Below, one piece after another: positions 24,217 through 32,395 of a stretch of 37,320 bases of DNA. The notes beneath the pieces are model-generated. The model saw only the letters and a list, made by a program, of their open reading frames with translations. It searched no databases and was not told where the DNA came from. The first letter of the stretch is position 1. Every line of letters begins with the position of its first letter. The DNA is from Eubacteriales Family XIII. Incertae Sedis bacterium (lineage in GTDB: Bacteria; Bacillota; Clostridia; Peptostreptococcales; Anaerovoracaceae): NCBI GenBank assembly GCA_031270275.1, contig JAISXZ010000128.1:1-37320 (forward strand). The letters are read 5' to 3'. The position numbers and the translations under genes are program-made.

Positions 24217-25785
24217 TCAGTCGAAAGCCCCCATCCTTCCAGGCGTGAAGATGCGCGGATCCATGACCTTCAGATCGCCGCTGATGATCGGCGTGAAGCC
24301 CATGTTGCGCAGGACGTCGTTTTCCAGATCGGCCCCTGGGGCGATCTCCGTCAGGACAAGGCCCTCGCCGGTCAGCCTGAAGACGGCGCGCTCGGTCACG
24401 TAGACGGCCTCCTTCCCCTCTTTGGCCGCCATCGCGCCGTTGAAGGTGATCTGCTCCACCCGGTCCACGAATTTCTGGATCTGCCCTTCCTTCACGATGT
24501 TCAGCCTGCCGCCGCCGATTTCGGACTCGAAGCCCTTCGCGGTGAAGTACGTGACGAACACGACTTTTCCGCTCGTTTGGCTGATGTCGATGAACCCGCC
24601 CTGGCCGGCGGGGCGGTTGCCGAACTTGCTGACGTTCACGTTCCCCGCCCTATCGACCTGCGCCGTCCCAAGGAAGGTGATGTCGAGGCCGCCGCCGTGA
24701 TAGTAGTCGAACATGGACGGGTGCGCGATGTACGCTTCGGCGTTCACGGCCGCGCCGAAATCCGAAAGGGGCGTGGGTACGCCGCCGAAGGTGCCGAGCT
24801 CCAGCGTGAAGGTGATCCTGTCCCGTATCCCCTCCGAGTCCGCGACGTCGCCTATGCCCGCCCCGATCCCGACCCCGATGTTGACGACGGCGCCGGGCCA
24901 CAGCTCGAAAACGGCCCTGCGGCATATGACGTCGTCGGCCGCCAGAACCGGCTTGGGCCGGGCGGCGCCGCCGGAGGGCCTCCTGAGCTCGCCGCTGAGA
25001 TGCGGGCTGTAGAGCGTGCCCTTCGTCTGCCTGTGGTTCTCCTCGGGTTCCTCCGCGACGACTACGGCGTCCACGATGTTCCCCGGTACGACGACGTCCT
25101 TGGGCCTGAGGCTTTTGTCGGCCGCCACCCTTTTCACCTGGGCTATGACCGTCCCCTTCGAGGCCTTGGCGGCGAGGGCGGCCTCCAGTATCTCGAGCTT
25201 AAGCGCCTCCTGCTCGATGGTCAGGTTCCCGCTCTCGTCGGCCGTCGTCGCCCGGATTATCGCGACATTTATGGGGTAGCTTTTGTAAAAAAGCCATTCC
25301 TCCCCCTGTATCTCCATGAACTCGACGAGGCTCTCCTTCGAGATGCCGTTGAGCCTGCCGCCTTCCTGCCTCGGGTCGATATATGTACCCATCCCGATCT
25401 TCGAGAGGACGCCCGCCTGCTTCGCCGCGGCGCACCGATAGAGCTGGTTGAGGATGCCCTGCGGAAGCGCATAGCCCTCGATCTCGTTGTTGAATATCAT
25501 GGCCCGCACGGGCGGCACGACGTCGGGATGGGAGCCGATGTAGCGCTTAAGCAGGCCGGGCACGCCGAGTTTCGAGTCGCCGAGCCGGCTGTCGAAGGGC
25601 AGCCCGTGGCCGCAGCCCGCGCTTATTGTCAGGTTTTTCGGCGAGCCTGTCTCGAGAAAGCATTCGAGCAGGGCCTTCGACATGTATTCGGGATATCCCA
25701 CCATGCCGGCGGAGGTGATGGCCACCGTGTCCCCGTCCTTGATGAGGCCGACGGCCTCGCGCGCGCTCATGATCTTGCCTTTCAC
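24217..25785 (-). CDS. Acyl-CoA:acetate/3-ketoacid CoA-transferase (YdiF/propionate CoA-transferase-like)
   Basis: A 522-residue protein with both halves of a family I CoA-transferase fused in one chain. The N-terminal half has SAREAVGLIKDGDTVAIT and FDSRLGDSKLGVPGLLKRYIG in pieces; the C-terminal half has VVNIGVGIGAGIGDV and the catalytic-glutamate segment TLELGTFGGVPTP, with Glu329 the presumed nucleophile. Such enzymes move CoA between acetyl-CoA or a similar donor and a carboxylate without ATP. In this operon it could load CoA onto the imported acid or release CoA from the product. A GTG start at 25785 behind GGAGGGA fits the usual N-terminus. It sits between the TRAP genes and the second BcrB-like gene. 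Confidence 0.9.
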   Translation of the reverse strand: MKGKIMSAREAVGLIKDGDTVAITSAGMVGYPEYMSKALLECFLETGSPKNLTISAGCGHGLPFDSRLGDSKLGVPGLLKRYIGSHPDVVPPVRAMIFNNEIEGYALPQGILNQLYRCAAAKQAGVLSKIGMGTYIDPRQEGGRLNGISKESLVEFMEIQGEEWLFYKSYPINVAIIRATTADESGNLTIEQEALKLEILEAALAAKASKGTVIAQVKRVAADKSLRPKDVVVPGNIVDAVVVAEEPEENHRQTKGTLYSPHLSGELRRPSGGAARPKPVLAADDVICRRAVFELWPGAVVNIGVGIGAGIGDVADSEGIRDRITFTLELGTFGGVPTPLSDFGAAVNAEAYIAHPSMFDYYHGGGLDITFLGTAQVDRAGNVNVSKFGNRPAGQGGFIDISQTSGKVVFVTYFTAKGFESEIGGGRLNIVKEGQIQKFVDRVEQITFNGAMAAKEGKEAVYVTERAVFRLTGEGLVLTEIAPGADLENDVLRNMGFTPIISGDLKVMDPRIFTPGRMGAFD

Positions 25786-25846
25786 CAGGGTGTCCCTCCT
25801 TTGTTTTTTCGCATCGGGCCGCTTGCGGGCCTGGGCGGGCCGTCCG

Positions 25847-27178
25847 CTACGCGCCGCCGTAGAACACGGCCGGAAGCCAGGTGGCTATGCCGGGCCATAT
25901 GAGCAGCATGACCGTGAGGATGCACGCCGTCACGACGAAGGGCAGCGAGCCCCTGAAAAGCCGCGTGACCGTGGCTTCCGGGTCAAAGGCGAGGCAGCCC
26001 CTAGCGATGAACACGCCCGAGCCGACCGGCGGCGTCAGGGCGCCGATGCTGATGACCATGGTTATGATGATGCCGAACCATATAGGGCTGTAGCCCAGGG
26101 TCCCGCATACGATAGGGAAAAAGATAGGCATGGTGACAAGGGTCATGGACAGCAGGTCCGTGACCATCCCGAGCACAAAATATATCACCAGGATGACGGC
26201 CATTATCTTCCATGAGTCCATTTCGAGGGCCGCCACCCAGTCGCCGAGGACAAGCGGGATCGTCGATACGGAAAACATCTTGCCGAACACGTTGGCGCAG
26301 GCAAGCAGCATGAAGACCATGGCCTGCAGCCGCACCCCCGCGAACAGCGCGTTCTTGAACTTCGTCCAGTTGAGCTGGCGGGTCACGATCACTATGACGA
26401 ACAGGCCGAACGCCCCTACGGCGCCAGCTTCCGTAGGCGTGAATATGCCGGCGAACATGCCGCCCATGGAGAGGGCGAATATGACGGCGATCACGATCAG
26501 GCCACCGTTCAGAAGGCTTTTCAGGCGAACCTTCCAAGGCACGACGTCGGGGGATTTCGAGGTCCAGTTCGGATGGCGCCAGCCCATCCACGTTATCGCC
26601 GCGATATTCAGCGCCGTCATGATAAGGCCGGGCACGATGCCGGCCATGAACAGCTTGCCTATGGACGTCTCGGTGACGATGCCGTATATGATGAAGTTGT
26701 TGCTGGGGGGGATCAGCACCGAAAGGCCGGAGCCCGAGATAATGGTGCCGGCGGCCAGCTCAGGCGCATAGCCGCGCTTGCGCATCTCGGGGTAGGCTAC
26801 GGCGCTCATGGTGCTGGTGCAGGCCGGGGGCGAGCCGCAGATCGCCCCAAAGCCCGCGCTCGCGACCTGGACGGCGTTCGCCAGGCCGTTTTTTCTGTGG
26901 CCGAAGAAATAGTTCATGGAAACGAACAGCTTTTCCCCTATGCCCGTATAGCTGGCGAAGAAGCCCATAAGCCCGAACATCGGGCCGACGGTCAGGGCGT
27001 AGTTTGAAAACGTGTTGAACATCTCCGCCGTCATGATCTGGCTCGCGACATAGGGATCCGTCATCGCCATGATCCCAAGGGCGGAGGCGAACAGCATCGC
27101 GAACGGGATCGGAATCCCTAGGAACATGAGGATCAAAAATCCCACCAGGGCCAGCATGCCTATCATTATCGGGCTCAT
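25847..27178 (-). CDS. TRAP transporter large permease (DctM family), first system
   Basis: A 443-residue polytopic permease with the DctM pattern: FLGIPIPFAMLFASALGIMA near the N-terminus, VASAGFGAICGSPPACTSTM, VLIPPSNNFIIYGIVTETS, and IGALTPPVGSGVFIARG near the C-terminus. It transports a carboxylate with Na+ or H+ in a TRAP complex with the DctQ and DctP proteins upstream. GGAGG lies about 10 bases before the ATG at 27178. It is not a close copy of the permease at 18496, so the two TRAP systems probably differ in substrate. Its place between ring-reductase-like and CoA-transferase genes suggests it imports the pathway substrate. Confidence 0.94.
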   Translation of the reverse strand: MSPIMIGMLALVGFLILMFLGIPIPFAMLFASALGIMAMTDPYVASQIMTAEMFNTFSNYALTVGPMFGLMGFFASYTGIGEKLFVSMNYFFGHRKNGLANAVQVASAGFGAICGSPPACTSTMSAVAYPEMRKRGYAPELAAGTIISGSGLSVLIPPSNNFIIYGIVTETSIGKLFMAGIVPGLIMTALNIAAITWMGWRHPNWTSKSPDVVPWKVRLKSLLNGGLIVIAVIFALSMGGMFAGIFTPTEAGAVGAFGLFVIVIVTRQLNWTKFKNALFAGVRLQAMVFMLLACANVFGKMFSVSTIPLVLGDWVAALEMDSWKIMAVILVIYFVLGMVTDLLSMTLVTMPIFFPIVCGTLGYSPIWFGIIITMVISIGALTPPVGSGVFIARGCLAFDPEATVTRLFRGSLPFVVTACILTVMLLIWPGIATWLPAVFYGGA

Positions 27179-27215
27179 AAGTCGATAGCCTCCATTGCTC
27201 TCCGCAGCGGCGCGG

Positions 27216-27764
27216 TCATGATTCCATGGCTTCCGTGTCTTTCGGCACGACGAGCGCCCGGAAGTCGATCTGGCCGCCGCCGGTCATTTCGGCATGCCAA
27301 AGCAAAATGGCCTTTATGATTATCGAAACGGTCAAAAATGTGAAGCCGACAGCGAAGACCAGCGAAGGCGCCCATATAGGTATCTGTATGTCGTAGCTGA
27401 CGTCCTGCCTGACGAACCTCCCATACGTCTGCATGTACAGCAGATATGTTATCAGGATGAATACAGCCGCGCAGATCGTGTTCGTTATCGCCTTAAGCCT
27501 GCCCGCCGCTTTTTTGGGCAGCTGCTCGTGGATCAGCGACATGGTGATGTTGCCGTCGATCCACTCGTTCTGGGCCAGCGCGAAGCTGGCGGCGCAGAGG
27601 GATATGTAGCGTATCATCTCCGTGGAGCCAAAGATGGGGGTGCCGAAAAAACGCCGCATCACGATGTTGAAGATTATCAGGAGCACGTTTGCGAACATGA
27701 ACACCCAGGCCACGTAGGCCTCGACTTTCCATATTTTAGTCGCGACAATCAGCAGTTTGCTCAT
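27216..27764 (-). CDS. TRAP transporter small permease (DctQ family), first system
   Basis: A 182-residue, four-helix membrane protein with the DctQ phrase IFNIVMRRFFGTPIFGSTEM near residue 32 and LAQNEWIDGNITMSLIHEQLP in the central loop. It is the small membrane subunit of the TRAP importer. I chose the ATG at 27764 because AAAGGAG lies 9 bases upstream; a TTG two codons earlier is less likely. It lies 60 bases after dctP and 37 bases before dctM. Confidence 0.88.
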   Translation of the reverse strand: MSKLLIVATKIWKVEAYVAWVFMFANVLLIIFNIVMRRFFGTPIFGSTEMIRYISLCAASFALAQNEWIDGNITMSLIHEQLPKKAAGRLKAITNTICAAVFILITYLLYMQTYGRFVRQDVSYDIQIPIWAPSLVFAVGFTFLTVSIIIKAILLWHAEMTGGGQIDFRALVVPKDTEAMES

Positions 27765-27824
27765 ATCCAAAGACTCCTTTGGGTGTGGCAGGCCGGTGCC
27801 AAGCCTTGCGTCCGCCGCCGTCGC

Positions 27825-28994
27825 TTAATGCTCTATGAACTCATCGCCGAGGAAGTTGTCCGCATAATCCTGCCACGAGTATTTCTCGCTGTACTTTTCG
27901 GACAGTTCCCGGATCTTTTCCAGCTCGGCCGTCCCGTTGAGGCCCTTGTCGTCGAGCTGTTTGAGGTAGTCGTCCAGGATGTCGGCGCTGGCCGCCCTGT
28001 ACGCCTCGAGATCCGCGCCGCCGAGGATGACGATGTCGCAGTTTTTCGCGGCTTCCGCTATGCGCCCGACCTTCTCGTTCCTCTCCATGGCCGTCACGTT
28101 GCTGTCGAAGGCCGTCTTGACGGCGGCGAGGAAGGCTTCCTGCTGGGATTCGGGCATTTTTTCAAGCGCCGTCCGGCTCATGATCGTGCCTTGGACGAAG
28201 GTGTCAAGCGGGTTGATGAGGGCGTTCTTGCCGAGCTCGTCCAGATTCATGTTGGCGGCGGCGGGGAACACGTTGTACATGCCCTCCAGCAGGCCGTTGC
28301 GCACCGCCTCATAGACCTCGCTCGTGTCCATCGTCACGGGGGTGGCCCCGTATGCCTTCACGGTCTCACCGAACACCGCCGACGCGCGGATCTGCTTGCC
28401 CTTCAGATCGGCAATCGAGTCGATCCTGCTCTTGGTGAAGAAGCACATCGGCCCGTTGCCCGTGCCCCAGAGGAAAACGACGTCATTGTATTCGGCGGCT
28501 GCCGTCGTCTGGGCCCATTCCGTAAGGACCTGGCTGGCGACGATGCCCCTGGGGTTGGGTATCGCCCCAGGCATCCCGAACAGCTGGGTCACGGGGAAGC
28601 GGTTCATGACGGTCGCATAGTCTATGAGGCCGATGTCGCAGGTGCCGGTCAGGATGCCGTCATAGATGTCGTTCTGCCCGAGCAGCGTGCCGCTGGGGTA
28701 TATCGTGATCGTTATCTTCCCCGGCATCGCCTTGTCCAGCTCCGCCTGGATATTGCCTATGGTTATTTTCGCCATGGGGTTGCTGTCCGGCAGATAGGTC
28801 GCGTATTTCAGATCGAGCGTCACCCAGTCGGCCTGCCCGTCCGCCTCCGAGCTTTCGGGCTGCACCTCGGCGGCGCCTGTGTCCGCGGGAGGGGCCTCCT
28901 GCTGCGTGCTGGAGGACGGGCTGCCGCAGGCGCCGAAAACGAGAATCAGGGCAAGAGCCATCGCCACTGCCAAATACAGCTTGCTTCTTTTCAT
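27825..28994 (-). CDS. TRAP transporter solute-binding lipoprotein (DctP family), first system
   Basis: A 389-residue binding lipoprotein. The signal peptide MKRSKLYLAVAMALAL ends in the lipobox VFGAC with Cys23, then a Ser/Gln/Glu-rich spacer. The DctP domain (about 60-370) has IQAELDKAMPGKITITIYPSG, DGILTGTCDIGLIDYA and IADLKGKQIRASAVFGETVK. It captures the substrate outside the membrane for the permeases encoded next to it. The ATG at 28994 follows GAGGTG closely and begins the signal peptide; an upstream ATG at 29039 would overlap the preceding gene. The gene lies 41 bases after the BcrA-like ATPase gene, tying transport to the ring-reductase-like enzyme. Confidence 0.93.
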   Translation of the reverse strand: MKRSKLYLAVAMALALILVFGACGSPSSSTQQEAPPADTGAAEVQPESSEADGQADWVTLDLKYATYLPDSNPMAKITIGNIQAELDKAMPGKITITIYPSGTLLGQNDIYDGILTGTCDIGLIDYATVMNRFPVTQLFGMPGAIPNPRGIVASQVLTEWAQTTAAAEYNDVVFLWGTGNGPMCFFTKSRIDSIADLKGKQIRASAVFGETVKAYGATPVTMDTSEVYEAVRNGLLEGMYNVFPAAANMNLDELGKNALINPLDTFVQGTIMSRTALEKMPESQQEAFLAAVKTAFDSNVTAMERNEKVGRIAEAAKNCDIVILGGADLEAYRAASADILDDYLKQLDDKGLNGTAELEKIRELSEKYSEKYSWQDYADNFLGDEFIEH

Positions 28995-29035
28995 TTCACA
29001 CCTCATTCCATTTCCAAAAGTGAAAAGCCGGCTTG

Positions 29036-29830
29036 TCATTGCTTCGGGGCGGCGCCGCCTTCATCTGCGGCTATGAGCGCGGCGCCTAGGGCGCATCCGT
29101 ACTCCGCGTGCTCGGGGACGATGAAATTGATGCCGGATCTGGCCTTCAGCGCCTCGACCAGCGCCGCGTTTTTCGTTATGCCGCCAAAGAGCACGGCGCC
29201 GTCGCGCGGCGGCACTACCTTGTCCTGTATGACGGAGTTCAGCCTGACCGCCATCGCGTTTATCAGGGCGCCCGCCACCTCTTTCCGGGGAACGTTCTGG
29301 TTCAGGAGCTCGAGGGCGTCCAGCTCGGCAAAGACGATGCAGCCGTCGTTGACGGTTTTGCCGCCGCAGGCGTCGGGGGCAAGGGCCCCGAGCCCGTCCA
29401 GCCCGATCTCCAGCCGCCCGGCCATATGCCTGATGAACGCGCCTATGCCCGAGGAGCATTTCTGGCTCAGCGCCGTCTGCAGGACCCCGTCCCCTTTCAG
29501 CGGGACCACCCGCGCCTGGTCGGCGCCTATGTCCACGACGGACTCGGCCTCGGGGAAAACGAAGCTCGCGGCCCTGCCGTCCGCGATGGGCTCCGTAACG
29601 CAGCCGTCCGCAAAATCCGCGTCGTATTTCCCTTGGCCCGTCGCGACCGTCCTTGCCACCGACGACGCGGGGATTCCGGCGGCCTTCAGGGCCTCGTCCC
29701 ATACCGCCAGGACGGCCTTCTTCCTTTCAAGCCCGCCCGAGGTCCCAAGGGCGCGCGACAGGACCTTCCCGTCCTCGAGAACAACAACCTTCACGCTTTC
29801 AAAACCCGCGTCCACTCCAGCCGTGACCAT
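29036..29830 (-). CDS. BcrA/BadF/BzdP-like ATPase subunit (electron-activating, ASKHA fold)
   Basis: A 264-residue ATPase of the BadF/BadG/BcrA/BcrD family. The phosphate-1 loop is GVDAGFESVKVVVL (5-18), the phosphate-2 loop VVDIGADQARVV (98-109), and the adenosine motif FGGITKNAALVE (215-226). Cys125 (SQKCSSGIGAF) and Cys164 (VNDGCIVFAELD) match the two cysteines that bind a bridging [4Fe-4S] cluster between two ATPase subunits. ATP hydrolysis drives one electron to very low potential for the BcrB/BcrC partner. Its sequence is clearly different from the ATPase at 32396, implying a heterodimer as in benzoyl-CoA reductases rather than the homodimer of most dehydratase activators. GGAGGGG precedes the ATG. 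It follows the BcrB-like gene by 15 bases. Confidence 0.87.
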   Translation of the reverse strand: MVTAGVDAGFESVKVVVLEDGKVLSRALGTSGGLERKKAVLAVWDEALKAAGIPASSVARTVATGQGKYDADFADGCVTEPIADGRAASFVFPEAESVVDIGADQARVVPLKGDGVLQTALSQKCSSGIGAFIRHMAGRLEIGLDGLGALAPDACGGKTVNDGCIVFAELDALELLNQNVPRKEVAGALINAMAVRLNSVIQDKVVPPRDGAVLFGGITKNAALVEALKARSGINFIVPEHAEYGCALGAALIAADEGGAAPKQ

Positions 29831-29845
29831 GCCTGTGCCCCTCCT

Positions 29846-31171
29846 TCAATCTTCCAGTTTTCCGAAGCCCTGGCCCTCCATCCACACGTCGATCTGGTCC
29901 AGGAAGCGGCGCTCGTCCATATCCGTGCGGTCGCCCGGCTGCGAGCCCTCGTAATGCAGGACGCTTATCCCGATCCCGTTCAGCTGCAGCGCCTGCTCCT
30001 TCCTCGTGAGCGTGCAGCCCACACCGCAGCGCCACAGGGGCATGATCGCCCCGTTGACGCCCATCCCCGTCGCGAATTCGCTTATGGAGCGCGGGCGTAT
30101 GTATTCGTCTATCTTGTAGACCTGCGGGCCCCTGGCGTCCGTGCTGAATATCCGGCGGAGGGCGTCCTCCCTGGTCCTGACCGGCCTGTCCGGCGGGGGC
30201 GCGTTTTTCGTTCTGGGGCCGAGCGTCCCGTCCTCTTTGAGTTCGAGCGGCCCGGACATGGTGTGCGTGTACTGCGAGCCGATGCAGACCGCGCCGTACT
30301 TCTCGAGATAGCGGTAGAATTTCAGGTAGTGCCATGCCGGCGGGTGGGCCTCCATCATGCGGTACCTCTCGTTGCCGACGGCGGCTATGCGGTTGTCCGC
30401 ACGCCACTTCGTCTCGTCGCGCAGCGCCTTCCAGAAGCCCAGGGCCTCATCGGGGTCCACCTTCGTCAGCATCCCTATCGTGAAGAAGGAATAGAGCTCC
30501 TTAGAGCTAAGGGGCGCGGGGGTCCTCGCCATGAGGCGCGTGATCTCGAGCCCGTACTTCTCCATCTGCGGGCGCGCGCCGAGGCCCTTTACAAGCTTTT
30601 CGTCGTCGAATTCCTTGCCGAATATCCGCTCTATGTCGTTTATGGCGCCGAGGGTGCACTGGACCTTATGCTCGACCAGCGCCTTCTCCCTATCGGGGTC
30701 GTAGGGGCCGAGGTACATGGTGCAGTCGCCGCCCCAGCGCGGTATGGGCGAGTAGTCCATGCACTGCTGCCCGCGCTTCGTGTGCTGGTCGCATACGTCG
30801 GGAAAGGGCACCGACATGTCGCGCATAGGGAAGCCGCTGCCGTCGAGCTGATAGCCCAGGAACATCGATCCCCAGCAGTTGTTCACGTAGCCGCACAGCT
30901 CGCGCCCCCAGCCGCGCGTCTCCGACGCCAGCCTGCATTTCCGCGCGTACTCGTCGCTCAGGCTGGCCAGCATCGCCCCGTGCGGGTTGTCCTCCACTAT
31001 GTTCAGTGAGTCGAAGCCCACGCTCCAGTCGATTTCGCCGGCGTTGCCGTGGGCCAGAAGCGAGCCTGGAGCCGCCGCCGACTCGTCTATCGACCTCTGC
31101 CACCTGGCCCTCAGCTCCTTGGCCTTGCCCCATATTTCAAGCGGCCTCGTCTCCCATATCTGACTGCTCAA
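29846..31171 (-). CDS. BcrB/BzdO-like subunit of a benzoyl-CoA reductase/2-hydroxyacyl-CoA dehydratase family enzyme, first copy
   Basis: A 441-residue HgdB/BcrB-family protein. Cysteines at 79, 93, 99, 127, 137, 150, 172, 296, 382 and 386 include likely [4Fe-4S] ligands; the segments ELCGYVNNCWGS and RCGVGCTLTRKEQ are invariant in both paralogs. With the BcrC-like protein encoded just upstream it would form the catalytic half that receives electrons from the two ATPases. Length fits BcrB/BzdO (about 430-450 residues). The TTG start at 31171 follows GGAGGTGCGGAG. It lies 52 bases after the BcrC-like gene. Aryl-CoA reduction is inferred from the four-subunit set; a 2-hydroxyacyl-CoA dehydratase remains possible. 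Confidence 0.87.
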   Translation of the reverse strand: MSSQIWETRPLEIWGKAKELRARWQRSIDESAAAPGSLLAHGNAGEIDWSVGFDSLNIVEDNPHGAMLASLSDEYARKCRLASETRGWGRELCGYVNNCWGSMFLGYQLDGSGFPMRDMSVPFPDVCDQHTKRGQQCMDYSPIPRWGGDCTMYLGPYDPDREKALVEHKVQCTLGAINDIERIFGKEFDDEKLVKGLGARPQMEKYGLEITRLMARTPAPLSSKELYSFFTIGMLTKVDPDEALGFWKALRDETKWRADNRIAAVGNERYRMMEAHPPAWHYLKFYRYLEKYGAVCIGSQYTHTMSGPLELKEDGTLGPRTKNAPPPDRPVRTREDALRRIFSTDARGPQVYKIDEYIRPRSISEFATGMGVNGAIMPLWRCGVGCTLTRKEQALQLNGIGISVLHYEGSQPGDRTDMDERRFLDQIDVWMEGQGFGKLED

Positions 31172-31223
31172 CTCCGCACCTCCGTTCCGGCGGCGCCCCG
31201 CCCCGTGAACGCGGCCCGCCCCT

Positions 31224-32360
31224 CTATGCCTCGCTCCAGCCGCGCAGGCGGGTCATGCCCGGCTTTATCATGCCAATCAGGGCCTCTATCCTCTGGCGGG
31301 TCTCGGACGGCGGCAGCGTCGTGTCGCGCTCAAACGTATGGTAGGGGATGTTTCGCTCCCTCAGCATCTTCCATACCGCGTACATGTCGCTGCCGTGCGG
31401 ATGGCAGTATATCTGCTTCGCTATCACCACGCCGTCGGCGTGAAAATCCTCGTAAAGCTCGTATATGCGCTGCGGCCGCCTGCGCCACACGTTGTCCTTC
31501 AGCGCGCTGTGGGGACGGCCCAGATACCTGAGCGCCAGCGCCATGAGCCGATCCTGCATCGGTATCGTCTCGTTCCATATGTACGAGCTGCCGTTGTCGA
31601 GCTCGTCCACGACGACATTGCCCCCGGCGGACTCGACGATGCGTTCAAGCTCCACGTCGTAGGTCTCGCTCCCTATCAGCATCAGGCGCACGCCGTCTTC
31701 GGCGGGCGCGCGCCGCTCGATCTCGGGGATGAGCTCCCTGAGCATCACGTTCATCTCCGCCTTGTCCATGATCTGGGACGCGAGAAGGAGCCCCATCGCC
31801 TCCGAACCCAGTATCGCGGGGCGGTCGAGGCGCCTGAGCTCGTATATGCGCCGCAGAAGGCGCCTGTTCTCGTTGTACACGTCTATCGCCGCGTCGAGCG
31901 CGCCGTCCGTTATCGCGCTGCCCGTCCATTCCTCCAGCCGTCCGCGAAACACGCCGAGTTCCGATTTCAGCACGTCCTTCGAGGTGCGGCCGTCCGTGTA
32001 GTCAGGCACGAAGATGTAGTGGCTGAACAGGCCCGGCCTGCGGTTCACCGCCGTCTGGAACGCGTTGTACATCCATTGGCAGCCCTCGGTATTGACCACG
32101 CCGTCCACGTAGTCGTAGTCGCCCTCCAGGAACTGCCTGAGCATGTCCCGCGTGCAGTAGCAGTTCCCGTACATCTGGCGGTCCGTCACGTCGTCGGCGC
32201 GGTGCCCGGCCATGATGCGCACCGGCAGCGCGCCTGCCGCATAGGCCACTTCCTCGGGCATATAAGTCTCGTAATACCCTAGAACCCTGCCGCCCGTCCG
32301 CTTCTTCCATTCCCTGGCGTAGTCATGGCGGTTCTCCAGTATGTTCCTGAATCTGTCCAT
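31224..32360 (-). CDS. BcrC/BzdN-like subunit of a benzoyl-CoA reductase/2-hydroxyacyl-CoA dehydratase family enzyme
   Basis: A 378-residue protein of the 2-hydroxyacyl-CoA dehydratase D-component family, BcrC side. The N-terminal motif YYETYMPEEVAYAAGALPV (29-47) corresponds to the family pattern in which a Pro-Glu-Glu precedes an Ala-Gly-x-x-Pro turn. Cysteines at 67, 69 (NCYCTRD), 94 (TEGCQWM) and 319 (IYCHPHGSD) are candidate ligands of the catalytic [4Fe-4S] cluster, in the usual spacing of two early and one late ligand. Expected partners are the BcrB-like proteins. GGAGGTG lies 6 bases before the ATG at 32360. It lies 35 bases after the BcrD-like gene and is the only copy of its type in the window. 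Confidence 0.87.
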   Translation of the reverse strand: MDRFRNILENRHDYAREWKKRTGGRVLGYYETYMPEEVAYAAGALPVRIMAGHRADDVTDRQMYGNCYCTRDMLRQFLEGDYDYVDGVVNTEGCQWMYNAFQTAVNRRPGLFSHYIFVPDYTDGRTSKDVLKSELGVFRGRLEEWTGSAITDGALDAAIDVYNENRRLLRRIYELRRLDRPAILGSEAMGLLLASQIMDKAEMNVMLRELIPEIERRAPAEDGVRLMLIGSETYDVELERIVESAGGNVVVDELDNGSSYIWNETIPMQDRLMALALRYLGRPHSALKDNVWRRRPQRIYELYEDFHADGVVIAKQIYCHPHGSDMYAVWKMLRERNIPYHTFERDTTLPPSETRQRIEALIGMIKPGMTRLRGWSEA

Positions 32361-32395
32361 TGGCGCACCTCCGATATGCCCTTCCGCCGGCCGGA

